From Bdellovibrionales bacterium (GTDB lineage Bacteria > Bdellovibrionota > Bdellovibrionia > Bdellovibrionales > UBA1609), in assembly GCA_019637855.1 (NCBI GenBank), contig JAHBUX010000016.1:1-64000 (forward strand): DNA of 64,000 nucleotides. Direction: 5' to 3'. Positions 8,896 through 17,102 of this stretch are shown here, piece after piece. The position numbers were made by a program, and so were the translations under genes. The notes below the pieces were generated by a model, which saw only the letters and a program-made list of their open reading frames with translations, did not search any database and was not told where the DNA came from. Position 1 is the first letter of the stretch. Each line of letters starts with the position of its first letter.

Positions 8896-9501
8896 TTACC
8901 CGTCGACCTCCATTTGATTAACCCCCAACTCGAGCAATGAAAAACGCGGCTGCTCTGACCATGTCTTGAGCGCGACGTTGCCTTCCAAACGTGCTTTTAA
9001 CTTCAACAGTGCATGCCTGTAGTTAGCCTTCGCCGTGTCGTACGGACACTGCATGATCTCGGCGATCTCTTTAAAACTCAAATCTTCAAATACCCGCAGA
9101 GACAGCGCCGTGCGCTGGCGATCAGGAAGCCTGTCGATCTCTTTTTGCAGCAGACCACGCACATCTAGAGCGCTCATATGCTGATCCACCTCACCTTCGA
9201 CCACAATATCCATGTGTTCGGTGCCGATAGTCTCACGCGAGGTTTTGCGAAAACGATTGCGCGTAGTGTTCAGCGCAATCTGATAGAGCCATGAGCGAAA
9301 GCTGGCGCGACCTTCGAAGAGATGAAGGCGCTTGTAGGCTTTGATAAAACTGTCTTGCACGACATCCTCCGCCGCATTTAGGTCCCGGGTCATTCGCACG
9401 ACCACTTTGATTAAGAAGCGCTCGTGTCTACGCACGAGTTCTTCAAAGGACTTTTTCATGCCGCTCTTTACATCCTGTATGAGCTCAAGGTCCGTCTTCA
9501 T
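8896..9501 (-). CDS. ECF-type RNA polymerase sigma factor (sigma70 family)
   Basis: 201 residues. Region 2 spans roughly residues 20-90, with AAEDVVQDSFIKAYKRLHLF and FRSWLYQIALN. Region 4 spans residues 130-185, with LPDRQRTALSLRVFEDLSFKEIAEI and a helix-turn-helix. The length and the two-domain layout are those of group IV (ECF) sigma factors. The 97-residue protein follows with no gap and probably modulates it. Target genes are unknown, and no ECF-type GGAAC-n16-TC motif was recognised upstream. Confidence 0.88.
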   Translation of the reverse strand: MKTDLELIQDVKSGMKKSFEELVRRHERFLIKVVVRMTRDLNAAEDVVQDSFIKAYKRLHLFEGRASFRSWLYQIALNTTRNRFRKTSRETIGTEHMDIVVEGEVDQHMSALDVRGLLQKEIDRLPDRQRTALSLRVFEDLSFKEIAEIMQCPYDTAKANYRHALLKLKARLEGNVALKTWSEQPRFSLLELGVNQMEVDG

Positions 9502-9774
9502 GGACGCTAACTCCCCCGTTGGACCTGGCCAAAGGCCGGGCCGGTTAAATGTTTTTGCATCGACGGCGTGTTGAGCAATTCATGAGGTGTTTCTTGGGGT
9601 TGTGTAGCGTGGTTCGGGCTTTCGTTCCGTCGATGCCCTCGCGCTCCTCTAGAGCAAGAGAGGGACCAAGTACGGCACTGGTAGGCAACGATTACAGAGG
9701 TTCTGAGATCTTCACGCCAGGAGCGAAACGCCACCAGTATCGCTACGGGTGGTGCCATCGTTGAACTGGACCGA
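9502..9774 (+). other. divergent intergenic region, no gene recognised
   Basis: This 273-base gap separates the ECF sigma gene (leftward) from the GT-C-like membrane protein (rightward) and must hold both promoters. A short open frame at 9549-9764 has no good ribosome binding site and Arg-rich low-quality content, so it is not called. A short inverted repeat (CCTCT...AGAGG, about 9650-9665) is the only structure seen. Confidence 0.4.
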
Positions 9775-11589
9775 GTGAGCGACGCATGGGACGATTTAGA
9801 AGTGAAACTACGAGCCACTTTGTTCATCGTGATCAGTTTGGTTTTAGCCTACGCCTATCTCTACCCTGGCAGCCAAGCCTGGTTAGAAAGACGCACCGAT
9901 ATCGTGATGAGCGACGGTACCGATATCACTGCCGTTCCTTATTCATGGGATCTGCTCAAGCGCGAGTGGGAACAACATCCTTCGCATTGGCTCTATGGCA
10001 CCGTGTGGGCCGACGCCGGCGACCCCGAACGTGGCAACCCGATGTGGATTGCTTGGTCAGAACGCCTAATAAGCCTACCTTCTCTGTATATAAACTCGGT
10101 CGAGCAGTCTTCAGCGTCTATCGCCATCGCTCTTATTCTTCTAAATGTACTAACGATGTATGGCTTGGGGCGCATTCTAAAATGGCCACCTTGGATTGCG
10201 TTTGCATTGGCATTGGCCTGGGGGTTTTGCGCCTACACGCGGGCACGCGCTCAAGTGCACCCCAGCCTGGCGGGTACCTATCATATTCCCCTCCTTTTCA
10301 TCGGCCTGCTGCTGACCGTGCGGGGAGTGAGTTGGCGCTCGACCGCGGCCGCAACCCTCGCTTTCCTTGCAGCCGCGATGGCGCCTCACTATTATGTCGT
10401 GACCGCCGTTTTTCTTACCCCTGCGCTTCTCATATACGTGTATCTGCAACCCGAGTTCTCAAAAGAATGGCGACGTATCCTGGTGCGCCTATGTGCCGCA
10501 ACTCTTCCCGCAATTCTATTCTTGGCTTTTAATCTGCGCTTTACGATTCCGTCCGATGCAAAGCTCTCTGCAACGATGGCTCTACCCGCGACCGGTGAGA
10601 CCGCAACTGGAGAGCTACATCCCTTCTTGAGCATCTATGCCGCGCGCCCGATTGACTTTTTCACGTCGGATTTAGGGCTAGCCGGAGGCCTGCGCGACCC
10701 CAATCCGCTGAAGACGGTTCTCAACGAAGCCGTTGTCGAAGATCTTACCAAGGACGGTCGCAACGGAAATGCGCACGAACGCACGAATGGGATTAGATGG
10801 CTCATCTGGCTATTGGCGGCAGCGGCGCTAGTCACCACCGTTCGAAAACCCCGCGGCGAGAATCGAACGCAGATTTGGTTCTTTGCAGGCCTTGCCGCAT
10901 TTACGTTTTGTCTATCTCTTTCACCTGAAGCGCTCGGCTACGGTCCTTCGGCATGGCTATACAAGTTGGTGTCGCAGATTCGGGTCTCTGCACGCGCCGG
11001 TACGTGGGTCCACTTCTGTCTACTAATGATCACGGGAATCTGGCTTTCCTCATCTCTCGCGGGTGAAAGACTACGGCGGTGGGCCGCCCTTCCCGCCCTG
11101 TTGGCTGTGATGGTTGTGCTTGAATATCCGCCGCTTTGGCAAACTGTTCGCATGGCGGAGATCGCGCCCCCTTACGCAACTCTGGCGCGCGACAAAGGCG
11201 CGTGCGGTACGGGTATGTATTTCCCGTTGGTCAGCAATCACATGGGTTCAATTGTTTACTATCGCTTCTTACAACGCACCCGCGGATCGGACTGCCATAT
11301 GTTAAACAGCTTTGCCGATCTCAAACGACTTTCCTATATTACCAATCTCTTTCCACCCACCGGCGAGTATTTGGCGAATCTAGCAGGCGATATGATCACC
11401 CCTATACGCTTGCAAAAGTTAGCGCAATGCGTGCCGTTGAGCTTTGTGGCGTTTGATCCCGCAGTACCTATTCACCTGGTGAGTGACTACTGTAAGAACT
11501 TGGGATGGTTGCTGACGGAAGATCGCCTCTGCGTCTCTCCGCAAAAGGGTGTTCCTCTGGCCAAATTTCCAGATCAGTGTGAAATCTAG
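9775..11589 (+). CDS. large multi-spanning membrane protein, GT-C glycosyltransferase-like
   Basis: 604 residues from a GTG start. About ten to twelve hydrophobic helices fill residues 15-460, followed by a soluble C-terminal domain with several Cys. A long, acidic first extracytoplasmic loop (roughly residues 35-95, with DGTDITAVPYSWD and WADAGDPERGN) precedes helix 2, the layout of GT-C enzymes that use polyprenyl-phosphate sugars and keep catalytic Asp/Glu in that loop. No exact family was recognised. It ends against the convergent formyltransferase gene (4-base overlap). With the ArnD-like gene beyond, an ArnT-like transferase role is possible but unproven. Confidence 0.5.
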   Translation: MSDAWDDLEVKLRATLFIVISLVLAYAYLYPGSQAWLERRTDIVMSDGTDITAVPYSWDLLKREWEQHPSHWLYGTVWADAGDPERGNPMWIAWSERLISLPSLYINSVEQSSASIAIALILLNVLTMYGLGRILKWPPWIAFALALAWGFCAYTRARAQVHPSLAGTYHIPLLFIGLLLTVRGVSWRSTAAATLAFLAAAMAPHYYVVTAVFLTPALLIYVYLQPEFSKEWRRILVRLCAATLPAILFLAFNLRFTIPSDAKLSATMALPATGETATGELHPFLSIYAARPIDFFTSDLGLAGGLRDPNPLKTVLNEAVVEDLTKDGRNGNAHERTNGIRWLIWLLAAAALVTTVRKPRGENRTQIWFFAGLAAFTFCLSLSPEALGYGPSAWLYKLVSQIRVSARAGTWVHFCLLMITGIWLSSSLAGERLRRWAALPALLAVMVVLEYPPLWQTVRMAEIAPPYATLARDKGACGTGMYFPLVSNHMGSIVYYRFLQRTRGSDCHMLNSFADLKRLSYITNLFPPTGEYLANLAGDMITPIRLQKLAQCVPLSFVAFDPAVPIHLVSDYCKNLGWLLTEDRLCVSPQKGVPLAKFPDQCEI

Positions 11590-12353
11590 CGTAAGCGAGG
11601 ACGTCCCCGAAAGGCCCCCCAGAGCTCGACTAAGCCTGGAGTCGGCCAGCTCTGCGCCAGCGAAGCGGACTGAGACTTACGACTCATCTGTCCCGACTGA
11701 AAAAGTCGAACCACGCGAATTGCCAACTCCGCGTTTAAACGGATGTTGGCAATAATCGCCGAGGCTACAGATACGGCCTCACGCGCAGGAATGGACTGCT
11801 GCAAAACAATATCGCCGTTGTCGACACCGGCAGTGACCACCAAAACGGAACTGCCAACGCGCTCGGTCTCACCGTTACGAAGGGCCCAGAATTCGCTATG
11901 CACATTTTGATAATGCGGAACTATTCCTCCATGCAGGTTTAAGAAGAGGGGGGCCATGAGGAGTGTTTTTTTGCTGAGGATTGCCGTTCCGTAAACAAGA
12001 ACCAAATCGGGCTTCCAACGTTGTAGAGCCGACCGAGCAATGGAGTCGTTGGCGTCCTCACAAGTGATCGATTCAACTTCGTGGGACAGAGAGACATGAC
12101 GGAAAGGTGCATCGGCCGCACTCGACACAATTCGACTGATTAACAGTGCCGCGGCCACGTCCATCACTCGCCACGGCCAGAGCCATAGCGGCGAGTGCGT
12201 GAAGTAGCGTTTTAGTTTCCGGCAACGGGCCGACCCTCCCCGCTCCCATATGAATTTTACATCAAAGTGCTGCGCCAACTCGGCAGCTATATAGCGCCCA
12301 GCCACGCCATCACGAGCGAGGAAAACTAAGCTTAGGCGGCTTTCGTTCGACAT
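11586..12353 (-). CDS. formyltransferase family protein (Fmt/ArnA N-terminal-like)
   Basis: 255 residues from the ATG at 12353; a start 14 codons further upstream would overlap the deacetylase gene more deeply. The formyl-transfer triad of the family is visible: Asn139 and His141 in LNLHGGIVPHYQN, and Asp178 in GVDNGDIV. A Rossmann-like start (LSLVFLARDGVAGRYIA) binds 10-formyl-tetrahydrofolate in relatives. The protein is shorter than Fmt (about 310) and lacks a clear C-terminal tRNA-binding domain, so a sugar-amine formyltransferase like the ArnA N-terminal domain is more likely. It overlaps the ArnD-like gene by 22 bases. Confidence 0.75.
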   Translation of the reverse strand: MSNESRLSLVFLARDGVAGRYIAAELAQHFDVKFIWERGGSARCRKLKRYFTHSPLWLWPWRVMDVAAALLISRIVSSAADAPFRHVSLSHEVESITCEDANDSIARSALQRWKPDLVLVYGTAILSKKTLLMAPLFLNLHGGIVPHYQNVHSEFWALRNGETERVGSSVLVVTAGVDNGDIVLQQSIPAREAVSVASAIIANIRLNAELAIRVVRLFQSGQMSRKSQSASLAQSWPTPGLVELWGAFRGRPRLR

Positions 12354-13195
12354 AACTCTGCCACCTCTGCCAAAGTCACAATTCGATAGCCGCACTCGCG
12401 CACGTGCCTCAATACCGCTTCAAGAGTGTCGATTTCACGCAACCCCGCATAATAGGGGTGATCATAAACAACGGCATAACCCGGTGAACGCTGCAAACGT
12501 TGCTCAAAGTCGGCCAACACTTGAGACGTTGTTTTCCCCAAAGCGCGCTGATGCTCGAAATAGGCGACGCCTCCCGGCTCACCGGTCATATTCGTACCCA
12601 CATTGATCAGCCCACCTTCGCGTTGCCCCCAGATAGCCTCGCTACCGTGACGATCGGCACGGTAGCGAAAACCTTGCCGTTCTAAAACGCGAGGCAGATC
12701 TGGGTGTTCAGCCCAACCCGGAGCCGAAAAGCCTGCAGGCTGCACGCCCATACGCCTCAACCAGCTGAGTGACCATTCAATCTCATTTTCCAGCTTCTGC
12801 ACTGACCAGGTCGATACGCCGTGATGCCAGAGATCATGATTGCGACCGCCGTGTAAACCCAACTCCTGAGATTTTGCCAAGCGCTCGACGATCTTGGGAT
12901 ACGACGGACCGATGTTTGGATTTATAAGAGCGGTGTAAAGATAATCACGTAGGCCAAGCTTGGCGCGGGCCGAAAGAGCGACTACCCGTTCTTCGTGCGG
13001 TGAGGGAAAACGCGCTCCACTTAGCTTGTTTTTTACAAAATTGCCGAGAGACACGCTACGACCGACATTCAAAAAAAACGTGAATTGCATGCCGAGTCGT
13101 TCAGCCAAATCGATCAAAGGAGGCACACCCTCACTAAGGCATTTTGGCGTATCGATATCAAAGCGTAGTGCGAAGATCTTAGATGCGGCCATCAC
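12332..13195 (-). CDS. ArnD-like polysaccharide deacetylase / deformylase
   Basis: 287 residues of the NodB/CE4 fold. RFDIDT at the N-terminus matches the catalytic-base/metal Asp segment RIDVDT of ArnD. ELGLHGGRNHDLW provides the metal-binding His pair, FSAPGWAEHP corresponds to the ArnD AAAGWRAD segment, FRYRADRHG to its LRYNSDCRG, and AVVYDHPY to its C-terminal His motif. ArnD removes the formyl group from undecaprenyl-phosphate-Ara4FN in the periplasm. No signal peptide is evident, which differs from secreted CE4 enzymes but fits ArnD. The adjacent overlapping formyltransferase supports a formylate-then-deformylate route. Substrate sugar unknown. Confidence 0.72.
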   Translation of the reverse strand: MMAASKIFALRFDIDTPKCLSEGVPPLIDLAERLGMQFTFFLNVGRSVSLGNFVKNKLSGARFPSPHEERVVALSARAKLGLRDYLYTALINPNIGPSYPKIVERLAKSQELGLHGGRNHDLWHHGVSTWSVQKLENEIEWSLSWLRRMGVQPAGFSAPGWAEHPDLPRVLERQGFRYRADRHGSEAIWGQREGGLINVGTNMTGEPGGVAYFEHQRALGKTTSQVLADFEQRLQRSPGYAVVYDHPYYAGLREIDTLEAVLRHVRECGYRIVTLAEVAELCRTKAA

Positions 13196-13201
13196 CTATG
13201 A

Positions 13202-13756
13202 TTATAGACGCCCCTCCGCAGGGAAGTGTAGACCGGGGTTGATAAACTGGCGGTCGCCTTTGCGAGCGATGGCGCGCACGCGCTGAGTCTGTTGGCGATA
13301 GGATTCACGCAGGCGATTTAAGCTCTCTTCTTCCTTTTGGAACTCGCGGAAGAGGCGTGGGAAATCCTTGTCCGCCGGAGCGAGGTCCATATCCATTTGC
13401 GTGATAAGGCTTACAGCGAGGGAGGAAAGGTCCATTTGACGGCGCAAGTAAACACGCAGATCATCCATATCCGATACGTCGGGTTTGGTGACCTCATCAA
13501 AAACTTGCATCATATCGGCGGAAACTTCCAAGCCGTTTTTACGGGCGTGCACCACTAAGGCACGCACGGTGTTCATACGTAGGTCGTAGGCAAACACGAG
13601 CTCCTGAACATAGCGATCCGCGCGCACCGTGGACTCGACCAGAGTACGGATGCGCATGCTCTCGACGATCTTTTCTCGATAAAAGCCGCAGAAGAAAAGT
13701 GTGATACTTAAAATGGCTAAAGCTTTGCGCGGATGATTCTTAACGATAGACATCAT
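13202..13756 (-). CDS. membrane-anchored helical protein, weakly LemA-like
   Basis: 184 residues. One N-terminal hydrophobic segment (ALAILSITLFFCGFY) is followed by an almost entirely helical, charged region. The order of a single anchor, a helix starting around residue 35 (TLVESTVRADRYVQELV), a middle NTVRALVVHARKNGLEV and a C-terminal coiled segment recalls LemA proteins, but the conserved LemA motifs are not obvious. It ends 6 bases upstream of the ArnD-like gene on the same strand, so it may be the first gene of that unit. Function unknown. Confidence 0.5.
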   Translation of the reverse strand: MMSIVKNHPRKALAILSITLFFCGFYREKIVESMRIRTLVESTVRADRYVQELVFAYDLRMNTVRALVVHARKNGLEVSADMMQVFDEVTKPDVSDMDDLRVYLRRQMDLSSLAVSLITQMDMDLAPADKDFPRLFREFQKEEESLNRLRESYRQQTQRVRAIARKGDRQFINPGLHFPAEGRL

Positions 13757-13927
13757 TTACCTGCTCCTCTACGAGATCGACTGGCCTTCCACCTAGCTTA
13801 ACTTCCAGGAGGCGGCATCACCAAACGCATGACCGACCTAGGTCTAGCTGAACTCACCTATCGGACAAGATTTTTCGTAAAAATAGAGGGGCCTTAATAT
13901 TCTCGGATTGAAACAAGGTGAGCCAGC

Positions 13928-14884
13928 TTAGCCGGCCACCGAAACGCGGTTACGACCGCTGTTTTTTGAATGAAATAGAGCTTTGTCCGCGCGCTCATAG
14001 ATGAATTCCCATGCTGGATCACCTTGGGCCTTGAACGCGATTCCCACCGAAATTGTCGTAGGAATAGACTGCCCTTCAAATTGAAACTCATGACCTTCGA
14101 TAGTCGCGCGAATCCGCTCGGCGATTTCTTCCGCTTGGCGCGGAGGCGAGCCGAGGAGTAGCAAAGCAAACTCCTCGCCACCGAATCGGGCGAAGAAGTC
14201 GTTGCCACGGATCAGTTTGCCACTGATGACTTTGGCGATCTCTTTCAACACGTAGTCACCGGCCAAGTGGCCGTAAGTGTCGTTGATCGATTTGAAACGG
14301 TCGATATCGAAAATCATAAACGTGAACGGCACGCCTAAAAGCTCGGAACGCTTGAACAGCTCCGGTGCTTTGCTTTGCAAAGCACCGCGGTTGGCGATGC
14401 CCGTCAGAGCATCCGTCTGAGCACGGTCAAAGGTGGCGGCCGAAGCCACTGTTTCGATAGAGCCACGTTCGAGGAATTTGAAAATGATATTTCCAACTTT
14501 GATCTGATCGTTGTTGTGCAGCTTATGTGGCACCAAGGCCTGGATCTGACGGCCGTTCACGACAGTCTTGTTAGTCGACTCAAGGTCGATCAACGAGACA
14601 TCTCCGCCAGCCATCACCAGCTTGGCGTGAAATTTACTGACACTTTTATCATCAACGAAAATATGCGCCGTCGGCGCGCGGCCGATGATGCGATCCGTGT
14701 CCTCGATCGGCCATTGACGCCCGACGCTTGCGACGGGTCCCACCAACATAACAATCGACGGCGGAGCCTGCCCGGCTTGGGCTAAGCGCAGCTTGAAAGT
14801 GTCGCTCTGAAGAATACTGGTTTTGTCGGTGAGATCGCGAGGATCGTTATCATCACCGCCGTTTTTATCATCTGCATCTGACAT
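13928..14884 (-). CDS. FHA-GGDEF diguanylate cyclase
   Basis: 318 residues. An FHA domain occupies about residues 50-140 (GRAPTAHIFVDDKSVSKFHAKL, with the phosphothreonine-binding Arg, Ser and His). A GGDEF domain spans 150-315, with the active site GGEEF and an allosteric RGND (RxxD) five residues before it. It should therefore make c-di-GMP from two GTP, with product inhibition and control through binding of a phosphothreonine partner. The architecture is that of Bdellovibrio DgcB, an FHA-GGDEF protein linked to predation. It follows the phosphoesterase gene across a 99-base palindrome. No start upstream of 14884 is needed. Confidence 0.9.
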   Translation of the reverse strand: MSDADDKNGGDDNDPRDLTDKTSILQSDTFKLRLAQAGQAPPSIVMLVGPVASVGRQWPIEDTDRIIGRAPTAHIFVDDKSVSKFHAKLVMAGGDVSLIDLESTNKTVVNGRQIQALVPHKLHNNDQIKVGNIIFKFLERGSIETVASAATFDRAQTDALTGIANRGALQSKAPELFKRSELLGVPFTFMIFDIDRFKSINDTYGHLAGDYVLKEIAKVISGKLIRGNDFFARFGGEEFALLLLGSPPRQAEEIAERIRATIEGHEFQFEGQSIPTTISVGIAFKAQGDPAWEFIYERADKALFHSKNSGRNRVSVAG

Positions 14885-14933
14885 CGTTCATATAGTCTGT
14901 CAGACCCAGCCGCAGGTGACAATAAGACCCGTC

Positions 14934-15032
14934 TAAAGGTAGGGGCTAACATTTCCGCGAATATACGCGAGTTGACGTCCGGTCCGGACGTCAACTCCGC
15001 TATATTTCCGGAAATGTTAGCCCCTACCTTTA
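14934..15032. repeat. 99-base near-perfect palindrome (REP-like element) overlapping a stop codon
   Basis: Two arms of 49 bases are centred on position 14983. The outer 24 bases pair perfectly (TAAAGGTAGGGGCTAACATT and the next four), a middle stretch has a few mismatches, and the inner part (GTTGACGTCCGG) pairs again. On the minus strand the first three bases are the TAA stop of the phosphoesterase gene. A second element with the same TAAAGGTA end lies at 35583-35631. The hairpin would be very stable; it is followed by only TTT on the minus strand, so it is a poor intrinsic terminator but may stabilise mRNA or block transcription. Copy number in the genome is unknown. Confidence 0.9.
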
Positions 15033-16118
15033 GGCGATGGAGACGTCTTCTTCGATGCGGTGGTAGCCGTGCCATTCTTTGAGGCGGCCGCGGGGGCGGG
15101 GGCTGTCTTCCTGGAACTCGAAGAGCACATAAATCAATTTGGTGATCTTGCCTAGCGACGCGATGTCCAGTGAAGTGAGATCGGTCCACGTGCCGGTGTT
15201 GAAGTACTCGCGGTTTTCAGCAAATTGGCGGTACTGGTACACATGGCTATGGCCGAAACAAACGGTGTGGACACGCTCGTCTTGCAAAACGCGACGGGCG
15301 GATTCGGTGAGGTCGGGGAACACAGCGCTCTCAAGCAACACCGCCAAAATCCGCGAGAAGGGAAACATACGGCGCGGATCATTAGTGAAAATCGACTTCA
15401 AAAAGTAAAGAGCCAAGTTAACCATGTTACGAATCGTAAACGCCGTCTCGTTAAACAAAGCCCAGCGGATCATGCGATTGAACGGCCGGATTTTATCCAC
15501 ATGCGGGTACTTCTCTTTGATCTTCATCACGAATTCGACAAAGAAATGTGAACCGAACGGCAAATTCAAAATCGGCTCGGCCAGGTTTTTCTTCAAAAAG
15601 AACTTCCGCGGGTCGAGACGGTTGGCCGCTTCGTGCATATGACCGTGTTCGATATGGACGCCATCGAAGAAATACACGATGTTCTTGTAGTGCACGACCG
15701 AACCGATGACGTCGTTCAAATAGGAGCGCGTCGAGGGCCACAGCATGGCCTGATCGTGATTGCCCACAACGTAGGTCAGCACATTGCCCGGTTTGGCGGC
15801 GAAATCGCGCAGCGCTTTGAAGAACACCGGATGTCCACTCACAATGCGCTTCAAGATATCCATGCAGATCGGTTCGGTGATCACCGTCAGATAATGACCG
15901 CGATAGTCCACCTGTAGAAAGTTGAGAATATCCCCATTCAAAATCAACTCGACTTCATAGTCAGCGTATTTGCCGGTCGTGTAGTAGTGCAGGAATTCAG
16001 AGAATTTCTCATCGAAATAGAACTCTTCGAGCGAATTGAGCTGCCCGTTCTCGAGCGTGCGGCCCACACCAACGTGCAGGTCACTGATCACCAGCTTGAT
16101 TTTCTTCTTGCTGCTCAC
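15030..16118 (-). CDS. calcineurin-like metallophosphoesterase
   Basis: 362 residues with the full set of metallophosphoesterase motifs: ISDLHVGVG (D-x-H), LNGDILN (G-D), VVGNHDQA (G-N-H-D), VHIEHGHMH, and VCFGHSHVY (G-H-x-H). This resembles LpxH-type UDP-diacylglucosamine pyrophosphatases and related UDP-sugar or nucleotide hydrolases, but LpxH is about 240 residues, so this is a larger relative. The stop codon is supplied by the palindrome described above. It is preceded by a GGDEF gene 12 bases away, suggesting an operon with two diguanylate cyclases. Substrate unknown. Confidence 0.82.
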   Translation of the reverse strand: MSSKKKIKLVISDLHVGVGRTLENGQLNSLEEFYFDEKFSEFLHYYTTGKYADYEVELILNGDILNFLQVDYRGHYLTVITEPICMDILKRIVSGHPVFFKALRDFAAKPGNVLTYVVGNHDQAMLWPSTRSYLNDVIGSVVHYKNIVYFFDGVHIEHGHMHEAANRLDPRKFFLKKNLAEPILNLPFGSHFFVEFVMKIKEKYPHVDKIRPFNRMIRWALFNETAFTIRNMVNLALYFLKSIFTNDPRRMFPFSRILAVLLESAVFPDLTESARRVLQDERVHTVCFGHSHVYQYRQFAENREYFNTGTWTDLTSLDIASLGKITKLIYVLFEFQEDSPRPRGRLKEWHGYHRIEEDVSIA

Positions 16119-16130
16119 TCTACAAAGCCT

Positions 16131-17102
16131 TTAAGAGGCCACGAACACGATGTTGCGGCTTTTGCGTTTCCCGTAATACATAGCCTGGTCGGCGATTTGA
16201 ATCAAACCCGGAGCTGTCTGAGCATGCTGCGGGTACGAGGCAAGACCAATACTGACTGTCAGATTTAAGTTATGTCCCTCGACCGTAAAGGTCTTCTGTT
16301 CAACCGCCTTGCGAATGCGCTCGGCCACCTTCTGAGAGTCTTCGGGATTCGCACTGCCAAGCAACACGATGAACTCATCACCGCCGTAACGGAAGCAATA
16401 GTCACAACCACGCACTTGACCCTTGAGCACTTTGCCCAACTCCACCAGCAGGCGCGAGCCCACCCAGTGTCCACGACCGTCGTTCACCATTTTGAAATAG
16501 TCGATATCGAGGAAAAGAAGCGTGAAAGGCACGCCATCGCGCTTGGCCCGGTTGATTTCGTGCTCGAGCACGATGGGCAGATAGCGTTGATTGTAGAGAC
16601 CTGTCAACTCATCCAAATAGGTTTCATTGCGAGCATTCAGATGTTGATAGGCGAAGTGCAGATACTTGCTGGCTAAGTCCATGCCCGGCTTGAATTGGGA
16701 AGTCAGTTGCACCGGGTTGACCTCTTTGGGTTTATCCAACACCACAACACCCAAAAACTTCTCTTCAAAGAAAACGGGATAGACAAAACGCGGAGCCGGC
16801 TGCGTCAGCATATGGGCCGGCATCTTCTTGCGCCACGGTTGCGGAAAGAGATCGTTCACTTGTCGCCACAATTGAAACACCGAGAACGAATCGGATGCCG
16901 GTTGGCTCCACATATGCTGCCCGATCACGTCGGCCGCCGCAAACGCGTGCTGCCAGTTGGCCTCGGAGGCTTCATGCACGCGCATCAACCCGTAGGCCGA
17001 AATCCAATGCACAGCCGTGCATTTGGTCTGCGCTTGGCAGTAGCCCATCACCTTGGTCAAAACATCGTCTAAGGCCAGTGAGGTGAAATCTTCGTGCTTC
17101 AC
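16131..17102 (-). CDS. GGDEF diguanylate cyclase with N-terminal GAF-like sensor
   Basis: 323 residues. The first 150 residues look like a GAF-type sensor (alternating helix and strand, FVYPVFFEEKFLGVVVLDKP); this assignment is weak. The GGDEF domain starts near DELTGLYNQRYL and contains the active-site RYGGDEF with an RGCD (RxxD) inhibitory site five residues before. It should be a catalytically competent, product-inhibited cyclase. The start overlaps the coiled-coil gene stop by 4 bases (ATGA), so the two are translationally coupled. Confidence 0.88.
   Translation of the reverse strand: MKHEDFTSLALDDVLTKVMGYCQAQTKCTAVHWISAYGLMRVHEASEANWQHAFAAADVIGQHMWSQPASDSFSVFQLWRQVNDLFPQPWRKKMPAHMLTQPAPRFVYPVFFEEKFLGVVVLDKPKEVNPVQLTSQFKPGMDLASKYLHFAYQHLNARNETYLDELTGLYNQRYLPIVLEHEINRAKRDGVPFTLLFLDIDYFKMVNDGRGHWVGSRLLVELGKVLKGQVRGCDYCFRYGGDEFIVLLGSANPEDSQKVAERIRKAVEQKTFTVEGHNLNLTVSIGLASYPQHAQTAPGLIQIADQAMYYGKRKSRNIVFVAS

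Noticed and set aside
9549-9764. 71-residue frame upstream of the GT-C-like gene
   Set aside because: No ribosome binding site, Arg-rich composition, and no signal or domain.
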